From Bacteroidaceae bacterium (lineage in GTDB: Bacteria > Bacteroidota > Bacteroidia > Bacteroidales > Bacteroidaceae), in the NCBI GenBank assembly GCA_017383485.1, contig JAFNXM010000038.1:1-40336 (forward strand): a stretch of 40,336 bases of DNA. Reading direction: 5' to 3'. The notes beneath the pieces are model-generated. The model was not told the origin of the DNA, searched no databases, and was given only the letters and a program-made list of their open reading frames with translations. Position 1 is the stretch's first letter; every line of letters begins with the position of its first letter. The translations under genes were made by a program, and so were the position numbers. Below, one piece after another: positions 15,034 to 24,800 of this stretch.

Positions 15034-17283
15034 TTATTTCAATTCAAAGTGCAGTGTGCCGGCTTTCAGGAGTTCGTCGTGCGACACTACGTATTTCTTC
15101 AATGGTTTACCACCCAAAGTCATCGACTTGATATGTGTGCGAATATCTGCAGCACCATTGGCAGTAATCACCAACTCGGATTGCTTGTAATATTTAGGAT
15201 CCAACTTAATTGTCACTTTGTCGAAGACAGGAGCCGTCAGTGTGTATTCAGGCACACCTGGGCAGTGAGGATAGAAGCCTAACATCGAGAATAATGCCCA
15301 AGTAGACATCGTACCTGTATCATCATTGCCAGGCAGGCCATCAGCCTTTGTTGTGAAATGCTTTTGCAACAAAGCACGGGTCAGTTCCTGAGTACGCCAT
15401 TCCTCGCCCTTAACGTGGCTGAACAAGTAGGGATAGACGATGTCGGGCTCGTTTGTTGGATCGTAATATTGCTCTGTGAAAACCTTGGTCAGACTTTCTG
15501 TAAATTTCTTATCACCACCATACATCTTGATCATACCAGGTATATCGTGGGGCAGAGCGAATGAGTAGTTCCAAGCGGTGCCTTCGTGGAATCCCGGACA
15601 TGCTTCGAAGTTGACACCTTGCAAGGGATTGAAAGGTGAATAGAATTTACCATTAGGCAAGACTGGGCAGAGACAGCCATACTGCTTGTTGAAATAATTG
15701 GTATAGCCCTTTGCACGTTGCTTCAACACTTTTGCATCCTCAGTGTGACCTAATTTTTCTGCCATCAAGGCCAGCGCATAGTCTGCAACGTAGTATTCCA
15801 ACGCATGGCAGACCGAGTTGTCGTATTTGTTTTCCAAATGAATAAAGCCGTGCTTCATGTAGTCATCATTGTCGGGGCGCAAAGGATTTTCCTTTGAAGG
15901 GGTGAAAGCGTGCTTACGCATCGCTTGATAAATCTCCTCAGCGTCGTAAGGACATAAACCCTTCAGATAGCTGTCCACAATGACTGGCAATGCAGGGTCT
16001 CCCTCCATTGTTCGCGTCTCACGGCCATAAAGCTCCCAACGAGGCAACCATCCACTTTCGCGATACATATTCAACATAGTGCGTAGCATATCCTCTTGTT
16101 TGTCGGGATAGACGAGAGTCAGGAATTGATGTACGTTGCGATAGGTATCCCAGAGAGAATACACGGTGTAGCGGTCTTCGCCAGCAGCAGCCTTCAGGAT
16201 CTTATCACTCTCCATCGCTGGATATTGTCCGTTGACGTCTTGCAACACATTGGGATGTACGAGCAAGTGATAAAGGGCTGTATAGAACACGCTCTTTTGT
16301 TCTTCGGTGCCGCCTTCTACTTGTATCTTGTTCAAAGCATTTTCCCACTCTTTGCGAGCAGCTGCGTGAATCTCGTCAAAGTGGCGATAGCCTTGTTCCT
16401 TTTCCAAATTTTCGCGGGCGTTTTCGATGCTCACAAAGGATACACCAATACGCACTTCGACCTGTTCGTTTTCCTGCGTATCAAAAGAGAACCATGCGCC
16501 GACGTCGTCGCCTGCCAATTCCTTAGCATATTCTTTGTAAATCTTGCGGGTGCTGTGCGTAGGATCCCAGTCTGCCTCCGAACCAGTCATAGGACGTTGG
16601 TATTTCCAATAGCCCTTGTCCATACCAGCCTTTTCCACGCGCATCACAAAGTAGATGGGGAATACGCCCTGCAAGTTGTAGTAGCAAAAAGTACCTAGTA
16701 ACTTTGTACCCACCACTTCATTTTCGGCAGTACGTTTCACCATGGCGCCCGTTTCATTAGAAAGCGATTCACCAAGATTCAGCAAGACGTGACCACGTCC
16801 TTTGGGATAAGTAAAACGGTGGATAGCGGTGCGAGGAGTCGCTGTCACCTCGGTACGGATGCCGTATTTATCCAGATAGCATGAATAGTAACCAGGAGTA
16901 GCCTTTTGTTGCGAGAACTCAGATCCGTATTGATCGTAATTCACATTGACCGAATCTGCCAAAGTCGGCATGATGAGCAAAGCGCCCATATCGGGACAGC
17001 CCACACCACTGAGGTTGACGTGCGAGAAGCCGGTCAGATAGATATTGTCCGCCGAATAGGGGGTAGACCACCAACGCTTGTCTTTGTCATACGTATTCAA
17101 ATCGCTACCCATCACATTGAAGGGCGTAGCACTCATCAGTCCGTTGGGACAGAGTGCTCCGGGATTGGTCGTACCAAAGTTCGTGGTACCAATAAAGGGG
17201 TTTACGTAGTCAATAGGACTCTTTTGCGCCATCACGGTGAGTGATGTAAGAATCGCAACTAAAAGGGTCTTGGCAAATTTCAT
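15034..17283 (-). CDS. Glycoside hydrolase family 92 (alpha-mannosidase), secreted
   Basis: A 749-aa protein, full length for GH92. A signal peptide (MKFAKTLLVAILTSLTVMAQ) is followed by the family start YVNPFIGTTNFGTTNPGA. The catalytic-acid segment is FHEGTAWNY (E567), and the base pair lies in PGNDDTGTMSTW (D654, D655). LWDTYRN (about 377-383) is also a conserved family segment. GH92 enzymes are calcium-dependent exo-alpha-mannosidases that trim N-glycans or yeast mannan. The neighbour at 17449 is a GH130 phosphorylase, which together suggests use of mannose-rich glycans. The linkage specificity (1,2, 1,3 or other) cannot be told from sequence alone. There is no SusCD pair in the window, so uptake genes are elsewhere. 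Confidence 0.95.
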   Translation of the reverse strand: MKFAKTLLVAILTSLTVMAQKSPIDYVNPFIGTTNFGTTNPGALCPNGLMSATPFNVMGSDLNTYDKDKRWWSTPYSADNIYLTGFSHVNLSGVGCPDMGALLIMPTLADSVNVNYDQYGSEFSQQKATPGYYSCYLDKYGIRTEVTATPRTAIHRFTYPKGRGHVLLNLGESLSNETGAMVKRTAENEVVGTKLLGTFCYYNLQGVFPIYFVMRVEKAGMDKGYWKYQRPMTGSEADWDPTHSTRKIYKEYAKELAGDDVGAWFSFDTQENEQVEVRIGVSFVSIENARENLEKEQGYRHFDEIHAAARKEWENALNKIQVEGGTEEQKSVFYTALYHLLVHPNVLQDVNGQYPAMESDKILKAAAGEDRYTVYSLWDTYRNVHQFLTLVYPDKQEDMLRTMLNMYRESGWLPRWELYGRETRTMEGDPALPVIVDSYLKGLCPYDAEEIYQAMRKHAFTPSKENPLRPDNDDYMKHGFIHLENKYDNSVCHALEYYVADYALALMAEKLGHTEDAKVLKQRAKGYTNYFNKQYGCLCPVLPNGKFYSPFNPLQGVNFEACPGFHEGTAWNYSFALPHDIPGMIKMYGGDKKFTESLTKVFTEQYYDPTNEPDIVYPYLFSHVKGEEWRTQELTRALLQKHFTTKADGLPGNDDTGTMSTWALFSMLGFYPHCPGVPEYTLTAPVFDKVTIKLDPKYYKQSELVITANGAADIRTHIKSMTLGGKPLKKYVVSHDELLKAGTLHFELK

Positions 17284-17448
17284 TCTTTAGATATTTTTTT
17301 GAACAGACACAGCCTAACCTTGATGGGTAGGCCGCAATCCGTTCTAATTTATTATATGTATCGCGCGCCGTCCGCTTGGTCAAGGAACAGACCTTTTTCA
17401 TCTTTGATCTTTTGTCAAAGGAACGGGGCGTCGCTACGTTTTGTTTGC

Positions 17449-18405
17449 TTATTGTTTCTTCAAGAATTCAATAATTTCGCTGATCTTTCCGAAAGCCATT
17501 CCAACCACAGTATCAGCTGCGCCGTAATACACAGCCACCTTGTCGCCTTCGGTCAAAGCAGCACATGGGAATACTACGTTGGGCACATCGCCAGCCAGTT
17601 CGTATGGCGCTGCAGGAGCCAAGAGATATTCCATAGAGCGGTAGAGTACTTTTTCGGGGTTTTCGAGATCGAGCAACGCTGCGCCCATTGAGTAGCGATA
17701 ACCGTTGCAAGTACGGATCACACCGTGATAGAAGAGCAACCATCCCTCTTCTGTGCGGATGGGCACACTGCCTGCGCCAATCTTCAAGCACTGCCAAGCG
17801 CTATCTTCAAAGGGAGTCACCTTCATCACACAGCGGTGTTCGCCCCAGTATTTCATATCGGGACTATAGCTCAAATAGATGTCGCCAAAAGGTGTATGTC
17901 CATTGTCGCTAGGACGTGAGAGCATAGCATAGCGTCCGCCGATCTTTTCGGGGAAGAGCACACCATTTCTATTGAAAGGCAAGAATGCGTTTTCGCATTG
18001 GTAGAAAGTTTTGAAGTCGAAAGTATATCCGATACCAATAGTTGGTCCATGATAGCCATTACACCAAGTCACCCAATAACGGTCTTCGATCCAAGTGACA
18101 CGAGGGTCGTACTTGTAGTCACTTTCTATCATTTCTGTGTTACCAGCTTCCCACACGATAGGTTCGTGGTTAATCTCCCAGTTGATACCATCCTTGCTGA
18201 ATCCAGCGAAGATGTTCATCTGTACGCGCTTGTTGTCGCAACGGAACACACCTGCGTAACCATCGCCAAAGGGCACAACGGCACTATTGAAAATACTGTT
18301 TGAACTGGGGATATCATATCTACCGATAACGGGATTTTCTGAATATCTCCACATCACATCTGTACAACCGTCTGGGCGATCTTGCCAGGGAATATTTACT
18401 GCCAT
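17449..18405 (-). CDS. Glycoside hydrolase family 130 mannoside phosphorylase
   Basis: A 318-aa single-domain five-bladed beta-propeller enzyme without signal peptide. Family landmarks are [19 protein letters not shown] (substrate entry), [20 protein letters not shown] with the presumed acid Asp (about residues 98-117), [20 protein letters not shown] and [22 protein letters not shown]130 enzymes phosphorolyse beta-mannosides; this one looks like the group acting on mannosyl-N-acetylglucosamine or short beta-1,4-mannosides, which is inference. Its product would be mannose-1-phosphate in the cytosol. It is 165 bases upstream of the GH92 gene on the same strand and has its own -7 box. Confidence 0.92.
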   Translation of the reverse strand: MAVNIPWQDRPDGCTDVMWRYSENPVIGRYDIPSSNSIFNSAVVPFGDGYAGVFRCDNKRVQMNIFAGFSKDGINWEINHEPIVWEAGNTEMIESDYKYDPRVTWIEDRYWVTWCNGYHGPTIGIGYTFDFKTFYQCENAFLPFNRNGVLFPEKIGGRYAMLSRPSDNGHTPFGDIYLSYSPDMKYWGEHRCVMKVTPFEDSAWQCLKIGAGSVPIRTEEGWLLFYHGVIRTCNGYRYSMGAALLDLENPEKVLYRSMEYLLAPAAPYELAGDVPNVVFPCAALTEGDKVAVYYGAADTVVGMAFGKISEIIEFLKKQ

Positions 18406-18432
18406 AATAATAAGTTTTAAGATTAATTACTG

Positions 18433-18440
18433 CAAAGATA
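18433..18440 (-). promoter_or_regulatory. -7 box for the GH130 gene
   Basis: The minus strand reads TATCTTTG (TAnnTTTG), 27 bases upstream of the GH130 start codon. Confidence 0.6.
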
Positions 18441-18521
18441 ATCAGAGTCGGCAAAAATGCAAAAGATGAACCTTTATTTTTTCTACATTTTAGAGAAATA
18501 TAACGCTATTTGGGACACGCC

Positions 18522-19277
18522 CTACTCTTCCTCGGCAATTTCAGCAAACAAGTTGACTAAATTCCGCAATACTTCGCAGTAGGTCGGCAGGAGTTCCTGT
18601 CGCACACAGCATCCCTCATCGCTGTGCATATCGCCCTCGACCGGGATGCTCAGAGTCAGTACGGACAGCCCCGCGCCGGCGTAGATTTCCGACTCGTCGG
18701 GTTCGGCGTCGTGCAAGTAGGCAAAACGGTGCTCGGAAAGCAGACCTAACATCTCCCACCCCTTACCTAACGACATATTGCGGTCGTTTTCCACCACAAA
18801 GGCGCACTGGTCTTGCCACCCCGCGTGGGTCACTTCGGTCACCACGACTTGTGCGATATTGATGCCGTCGGCCGTTAGGATTTCACACACTTCCTTTGCG
18901 CCATTGCTATGTACTTCTTCATCCCCCGTAAGGGCTACCCACACATTCGCGGGTAGATGTTCGCCGAGCATCTCGTGCAGCACACAGGCGGCGCTCAGGC
19001 TATTGTCGAAGGTACCCTGCCACAGGCCCTGTCCAAGGTCTCGCAAGAAATACGTATTGTAGACATCATCCACATGCACGGATATCAAGACAATGGGCGA
19101 ACCATCGTAGTCGGCAGATGAATAGATGCGCGAGAGTGCGCCCGAGTATTTCAAACTATAGCGCGAGTTGGCGAGCAAATGTGCCACCGCGTCCAGTTTG
19201 TCCGACACCAAGAATTCACTGCCATTGTCCTTGCAGGGCACGTTGACTTGCTGAAATATTTTGTCCAGTTGAGGCAT
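18522..19277 (-). CDS. M28-like zinc aminopeptidase
   Basis: A 251-aa soluble protein with a co-catalytic zinc peptidase layout. H68-x-D70 lies in ISVHVDDV, D91 in GTFDNSLSAACVLHEML, the acid pair E120-E121 in ALTGDEEVHSNGA, and H218 in GDMHSDEG. This pattern fits the M28/M20/M42 clan; M28 is the best guess. It probably hydrolyses small peptides in the cytosol. It begins 22 bases after the stop of the YfcC-type carrier, so carrier and peptidase are almost surely one operon. This suggests the carrier imports a peptide or conjugate that the enzyme then cleaves. Confidence 0.75.
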   Translation of the reverse strand: MPQLDKIFQQVNVPCKDNGSEFLVSDKLDAVAHLLANSRYSLKYSGALSRIYSSADYDGSPIVLISVHVDDVYNTYFLRDLGQGLWQGTFDNSLSAACVLHEMLGEHLPANVWVALTGDEEVHSNGAKEVCEILTADGINIAQVVVTEVTHAGWQDQCAFVVENDRNMSLGKGWEMLGLLSEHRFAYLHDAEPDESEIYAGAGLSVLTLSIPVEGDMHSDEGCCVRQELLPTYCEVLRNLVNLFAEIAEEE

Positions 19278-19299
19278 ACCTTTGTTATAAGATCAATTA

Positions 19300-20796
19300 T
19301 CAAAATCCCGGTAGATCCAAATACAGGGTCAAGAGCAACAGCACACCTGCAATGACCATCATTGCGAGGATGAACTTCCAGATAAATTTCACCCACTGTT
19401 CGTAGGGAATCTTAGCAATCGAGAGCACCGCGATCAAGACGCCCGAGCACGGCGTAATCATATTGGTAATACCATCGCCGAACTGGAACGCCAACACCGT
19501 GGACTGGCGCGACAGATTGATCATATCCGAGAAAGGGGCCATGATGGGCATCGTCACAGCCGCTTTGGCGGAAGCTGAAGGGATAAAAATGTTGATCACC
19601 GTCTGGATGCCGTACATCAGCGCCAAAGCACCCTCGCGACCAGCCGTAGCCAAAGCGTCTGCCATCGAGCGGAGCATGGTGTCGATGACTTCGCCATTTT
19701 GCAGGATCTCTATGATACCTGCAGCAAAACCGATGATCAGCGCTGCAGAGAATATATCCTTGGCTCCCGCCACAAACTCTGTCGCAATATGGTCGGCGGA
19801 ATAACTGGCTGAGAAGCCTGCCGCAATGCCAAGACCCATGAAAAGGGCGCAAATCTCGGGCAGATACCAACCGTAACCCATCGCGCCGACGATCAGATAG
19901 AGGATGGAGAACATCAGCAGGTTGAGGATGAACATACGATGCGACTTGCGCAAGGCAATGATAGAGACTACGACAAAAGCTGCCGATACGATCCAGAGCA
20001 GATAGGGGGCGGGATAGGTACTCTGCCCCACCTTGATCACACAATCTGCGGCCGAAGTGATGCAAAAGCCTGTGAGTATCGCAGTCAATATGCCCAAGCA
20101 GATCCAGGGGCGCACTTTCGACTTGGGCGCCTCAGCCTCGTCGGTTTGTGCCAAGGTTTCGGGTTCTGCCACCTTGACCTCGGTGCGATGACCACATGCA
20201 TACCACAGTACGAAGGCTATGGCACAAGCCATCAGGACTACCCAACAAATGGTGCGGTATTCGATCCCAGAAAAGAGAGGCAAACCCGACATATCCTGGG
20301 CTATACCTATGGTGAAGGGATTGAGCATGGCGCCAGCGAAACCCACATGTGCTGCCAAATAGACCATACACACGCCGACAAAGTTGTCGTAGCCGAGCGA
20401 GCGCGCCAGGGGGATGACCACGGCGACAAAGGCGATGGTCTCTTCGCTCATACCAAAGACGGCACCAAACAGACCAAATAGCAGCATCACCAGGACAATA
20501 ACGATATTGCCTACACCGAGTCGGCGCACCATCTGATAGCGTTCCAAGCGCTGCACGAATCGGATGAATCGCATGATGCCGTCGTCCACCGCCTTGGTGC
20601 TATTGATCAACCAAAAAGCACCACCGATGATCAGGACAAAGGAGATGATGCCCGCCTGCTTGCTAAATCCCTCGTAGAGTGCCGACAGCACTTGCCATGT
20701 CTGGGGTTTGCCGCCTGGCACCAACCATGTGGACACAGCGCATAGGATGAGTACGCTGAAGATGATGACATAGGTATTGGGTACTTTGAGTTTCAT
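19300..20796 (-). CDS. YfcC-family (DcuC/AbgT-type) membrane carrier
   Basis: A 498-aa polytopic protein with about 11-12 membrane segments. It has the YfcC-family start (VPNTYVIIFSVLILCAVSTWLVPGG), the SEETIAFVAVVIPLARSLGYD segment (about 124-144) and the second-half NIFIPSASAKAAVTMPIMAP, then FQFGDGITNMITP. Mirror-image S-E-E-T and P-S-A-S-A-K hairpins are typical of the ion-transporter superfamily. Members carry dicarboxylates, basic amino acids or small peptides; the linked peptidase favours a peptide-like substrate. It has a probable long leader, with a -7 box at 21055. Confidence 0.87.
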   Translation of the reverse strand: MKLKVPNTYVIIFSVLILCAVSTWLVPGGKPQTWQVLSALYEGFSKQAGIISFVLIIGGAFWLINSTKAVDDGIMRFIRFVQRLERYQMVRRLGVGNIVIVLVMLLFGLFGAVFGMSEETIAFVAVVIPLARSLGYDNFVGVCMVYLAAHVGFAGAMLNPFTIGIAQDMSGLPLFSGIEYRTICWVVLMACAIAFVLWYACGHRTEVKVAEPETLAQTDEAEAPKSKVRPWICLGILTAILTGFCITSAADCVIKVGQSTYPAPYLLWIVSAAFVVVSIIALRKSHRMFILNLLMFSILYLIVGAMGYGWYLPEICALFMGLGIAAGFSASYSADHIATEFVAGAKDIFSAALIIGFAAGIIEILQNGEVIDTMLRSMADALATAGREGALALMYGIQTVINIFIPSASAKAAVTMPIMAPFSDMINLSRQSTVLAFQFGDGITNMITPCSGVLIAVLSIAKIPYEQWVKFIWKFILAMMVIAGVLLLLTLYLDLPGF

Positions 20797-20890
20797 GTGT
20801 TAAAATTTAGTTTTATTTATGTTTATTTATATTTTATTTACAATCTGCCAAACCTCTGAAAAGCCGAAATGAATCAGATTTTGTATTTCT

Positions 20891-20989
20891 CAAGGCCTTT
20901 TTCCAATTTCCTTAGACCTTTTTTCAACAATCCAAGACCTCGTAAAAATTATCTAAGACCTTTTTTACCGCTTCCCAAGGCTTTTTTTT
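20891..20989. repeat. T-tract repeat cluster in the carrier-gene leader
   Basis: Five units (caaggcctttttcc, cttagaccttttttc, ccaagacctcg, ctaagaccttttttac and caaggctttttttt) follow one another at 15-30 base spacing. Read with the carrier gene they are purine-rich (aaaaaaggtcttag). They lie between the -7 box at 21055 and the carrier start at 20796, so they would be transcribed as 5' leader. Confidence 0.6.
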
Positions 20990-21054
20990 GTCAAAAAACT
21001 GGGCAAAAAACAAGGAGAAAAGTCGCGTGTGGACCTTCCTCCTACTTTCTGACA

Positions 21055-21062
21055 CAAAGATA
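21055..21062 (-). promoter_or_regulatory. -7 box giving a long leader to the carrier gene
   Basis: The minus strand reads TATCTTTG, 258 bases upstream of the YfcC-family start codon. No closer box is seen. Confidence 0.5.
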
Positions 21063-21156
21063 CAACTTTTTTTCGTAAAAATCCAAATTCGATTTTACAG
21101 TTTTTAACGGTCGAGGGTTATTCATCCCAGTGGGGGTTGTGAAGGATGTGATTCTC

Positions 21157-21540
21157 CACGTATCACAAGCATCTCGTGTATTTTGGGTCTCACGCAAATC
21201 TATAGAATCTATAAAAAAGATAATAGGATAGATATACGCCAGAGCCAAATTATTCAACTTCCTAAGATTCCCAAGATTTGCGTGAGCCCAAAACAATTCG
21301 TGTAAATTCGTGAGATTCGTGGTTTAAAACATTATCAACTTTCTAAGATTCCCAAGATTTGCGTGAGACAAAATACGTGTAGATCCGCGAGATACGCCGG
21401 AGCCAAATCATTCAATTTCCAAGATTCTAAAGATTTGCGTGAGATAAAATATTCGTGTCAATTCGTGCAATTCGTGGTTAAAAAAATATCAATTCCCAAG
21501 ATTCCCAAGATTCGCGTGAGACAAAAATCCCCAGATTCGC
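21157..21540. repeat. Mosaic intergenic repeat array A
   Basis: This 380-base array consists of alternating atttgcgtgag (or its complement ctcacgcaaat) and ttcgtg-rich units. The first type occurs at 21189, 21276, 21357, 21433 and, as attcgcgtgag, at 21510. Between them are aagattcccaag elements. Block 21187-21415 is almost identical, in the same orientation, to 26305-26570. Short reading frames in the array are by-products of the repeats. The gap 20797-21635 holds this, the T-tract cluster and a hairpin. Confidence 0.85.
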
Positions 21541-21554
21541 CCCCAACTACAATC

Positions 21555-21584
21555 AGAGTGCGCCAACATACATTGACGCACTCT
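21555..21584 (-). terminator. Hairpin downstream of the first small gene
   Basis: agagtgcg pairs perfectly with cgcactct around a 14-base loop, about 50 bases beyond the small gene's stop. It has no clear T run, so its role as a terminator is tentative. Confidence 0.45.
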
Positions 21585-21635
21585 AACACTATAATCAAAA
21601 TTTCATTGAACGAACAAGGCCGTTCAAATCAACGC

Positions 21636-21812
21636 TTACCAAATACCATCCTTAGCCCCTTCGCCCTCGTTCCAAATGCCATCTTCCTTTTTCTTGGTCA
21701 AGGCTTCATTGGCACTCACCGCACCCTTACCAAGTCCGATAGATACAGCTATCACACCTTCTGTATGTACCGCCAGGCTTTGCATTGCGGGTTGAATATA
21801 TACTTTCTTCAT
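21636..21812 (-). CDS. Small MKKxYIQP protein following the C10 peptidase
   Basis: A 58-aa reading frame starting MKKVYIQPAMQSLAVHTEGV and ending with GIWNEGEGAKDGIW. It starts 13 bases after the stop of the C10 peptidase gene on the same strand, so the two should be co-transcribed. It is clearly homologous to the 61-aa protein at 28703-28888. Shared features are MKK(V/T)YIQP, TEG(V/M)IA(V/A)S around residues 18-25, a T-K/N-K-K stretch, IW, and a terminal W. There is no signal peptide or membrane segment. The function is unknown: a regulatory or chaperone-like partner of the secreted protein, a peptidase inhibitor or a peptide precursor are all possible. Confidence 0.75.
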   Translation of the reverse strand: MKKVYIQPAMQSLAVHTEGVIAVSIGLGKGAVSANEALTKKKEDGIWNEGEGAKDGIW

Positions 21813-21825
21813 TGCTTTGATGTTT

Positions 21826-24800
21826 TTACTTTACGATAAACTTCTTTCCATTTTGAATATATACGCCACCCTTGACAGTCTGCATCACACGGCGTCCACT
21901 CAGGTCGTAGATAGGCGCATCAGCCTTTTCAGTAGTTACGCCATCGATAGCAGTCACTTCTTCGTCAACCACGAGGCGGAATGCTGCCACATTTGAAGCA
22001 CCCATACGGAGGAAAGCCTTGTTCATAGCCAACGTTGTACCTTCAGTACCATTGCTATTATCAATATTTACTGGATAGAAACCGATACCTTGACTACCTC
22101 TTGCCAAGATAAAGTCTCCTTCTTGCATGCTTGCTTTTTTACCTGCAGAGTTTTTGAAAAGATTGCTTGAAAGGTCTGCTTGTTGTTCAGATGTTGCAGG
22201 AACCATCAAAGCCTTTGTAATTTCAGCAGTTGTTCCCACCAAAATTACACCTTGTTTTGCAGGTATTGCAGCAGTCGTTGCAATAGCTCTCAATTTCACA
22301 TACTCTGTTCCTTTAACTTGTTCTGCATAGTAAGCAACAACGTTACCATCAGATATCAGTGTTGGGAAAGGCGCACTAAATGTACCGATAGTATAACCTT
22401 CAAGATTTGTTATCAATTGTGAGCCTTCAAATGATGCCAAAGTAACCTTGTTGGGATAGTCAAGGACTTCTTCGAAGGTGAAGTAAGAACTAAAGTTACT
22501 ATTATCAGTATAAGACGGACTATTCACGTTTGTATTTGCATCCATCGTACCATAACTACTATTTATAGTCATCGTAGCCCATCCACCATTTTCATTAGGA
22601 CGTTTTCTTACACCAGAGATTGTATAGTAACCTACTTTATCTTGATCTTCAGAAGGAGTAACAATTAATTCGCACTTGTTATCATAATTGCCCTGGAATC
22701 CAGTGTCTGTATACGGATCATTACTCTTCTTTCCATGGAAAACCATAAACTGACCATTTTGAGCATTCACAAAGGCATACTTATTCTGTTTCACATCAAT
22801 AGCTCTACAGATAAATACATTTGAGTAGTTGGCTGTCGCGCCATCAGTGGCTGCAGGAAGTTTGGGTTCTTCTCCTGAATAACCATTGCTCAACATATAT
22901 TTCTTTGCTCCTGCGTGAATATTGTAAATCACATACGCCTTACCATCTTCTGGAGTAGTAGAAGGAACTTCTGGCAGTTCTACTTGTTCAAAGTTGGCTA
23001 CATAATCAGCTGCAGCATTTACGGTGATATCAAAAGTTGCTTCAGTGCTTACTACTTCACCACTAACTTTATGAGTCCAGTTTACAAAATTATAACCTGC
23101 ATTAGCCGTAGCTTGAAGTGTGACAGTAGTACCTTCTTGAACATTTACGCCAACGCTGCCATCAGTACCCATCCAAATTATTGCTGTTCCACCATTCGTA
23201 GGATTCGCTGTAACATTTACTGAGTAGTGTTCGATCACGGCAAATACAGCCTTATAAGCTTTATTCGCATCTGCAGTCACAGTAATAGTAGCACCACCAT
23301 CAATATCTTGATCATTGCAGGTCCACTTCACGAACTTACAATTTGCCTTAGGAGTCGCCACAAGAGTAAGCGTAGTACCTTCATCTACTGTACCCGATGT
23401 ATTTGTACCAAATTCAAGTACTGCCACTGTACCATAATCTGTATCGTTTGAAGCTACACTAATCGTATATTGTGGAGTGACTACAGGGATTACTTCGAAG
23501 TTGGCCACATATTCTCCAGAAGCAGTAGGTCTAAATGTATATGGGTTCGCACTACTAACTACTTCTGTTCCTTTTGTCCAGTTTACGAATCTATAACCAT
23601 CATTAGCCGTAGCAGTAAGGGTAACCTCTTCACCTTGTGTCACGCTATTGCTTGAAGCCGTAGCAGTACCATTTGTGCCATTTACCGAGACAGAGATGTT
23701 ATACACTTCAGGAGTTGGCACATCTGGTGTGCTGGGGCCTGTAGAACCTGAGACTTCAAAGACAGGTTTCAAAGTGAGGTCACTTGCTACAACTGTAGAA
23801 TAGTAGGATTCTGTTGATACCTTTTCTGCATTAGAATTTTCCCAATGACTAAAGCAATAGCCATCATTAGCCTTTGCCTTGAAAGTAACTTCGCCACCAA
23901 TAGTCATATCTCCTGTAACAGAAGCGGTACCACCAGCACCTGCTGTCGCCGTTGCAGATACGCTTAGGGGCGCACTTGTATCAACAAAGTTGGCACAATA
24001 ACTTTTACTAGACAATGCAACAAAGCTATATGGGTTTGCATTTGTTATAATTTCACCACCAGCAGCTTGCCCTAAACTCCAATATGCGAACTTTTTGTTT
24101 TCAGTTGGTGTTGCCGTAATGTTTACAACCTCACCTTTAACAACCGTTACTTTTGTAGCTGTGCCAATAAGTGCCGATCCTCCACCTGACTTATAAACTC
24201 TAATCGTTACATCTCCTATTTTTTCTGCAAACACCGCCTTATAAGTACGAGCAGTCTGAGCAGAAGTTGTGACTGTAGCCTTTGTGCTTACGACTTCGTC
24301 ACCTACACGCCATTCAACAAAGTAATAACCTGAAGCAGGAGTAGCAGCAAGGGTAAATTCTTCATTGACCTTTGCGGCAAGTGTATTAGCACTTTCTCCG
24401 TTTATTGTCACAGAACCTGAGCCTTCAGTAGTCGTAGAAATTGTAATATTAGCACCTTGTTGTTTGGGCACGAAGTTTGCCTTATAACTTACGTTTTCTT
24501 CTACAGCAACTACCCAAGGGTTATCTATACTTACGACTTCGTCATCACGGGTCCAGTTCTTAAACAAATAACCATCTTTTGCTTCAGCCGTAAGGGTCAC
24601 TGTTGTACCATGATTTACGGTCTTGTTAGCAAATGCCGTAGCAGCTTCGCCATCGATTTTAACTAATCCAAATGTAGCTTCTGCAGAAGAAACATCGACT
24701 GTATAAAATATAGTTGCTATTTCCTTAAAGTGTGCCACATATTCCGCATCACCTTCTGCCGACACCTTGCAAGTTGCAGAAGTACTCACATCCTCTGTGC

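Noticed and set aside
21042-21296. Similar minus-strand frames at 21042-21296 and 26223-26414 that look like paralogous proteins
   Set aside because: Their similarity comes from the shared intergenic repeat block, and they have no other sign of coding.
21157-21540. Possible CRISPR array
   Set aside because: Units are short, mosaic, occur in both orientations and have irregular spacing; there are no unique spacers of constant length and no cas genes.
21636-21812. The small gene after the C10 peptidase as a dedicated peptidase inhibitor
   Set aside because: C10 peptidases can have small inhibitors encoded next to them, but the homologous small gene at 28703 follows a non-peptidase and neither has a signal peptide.
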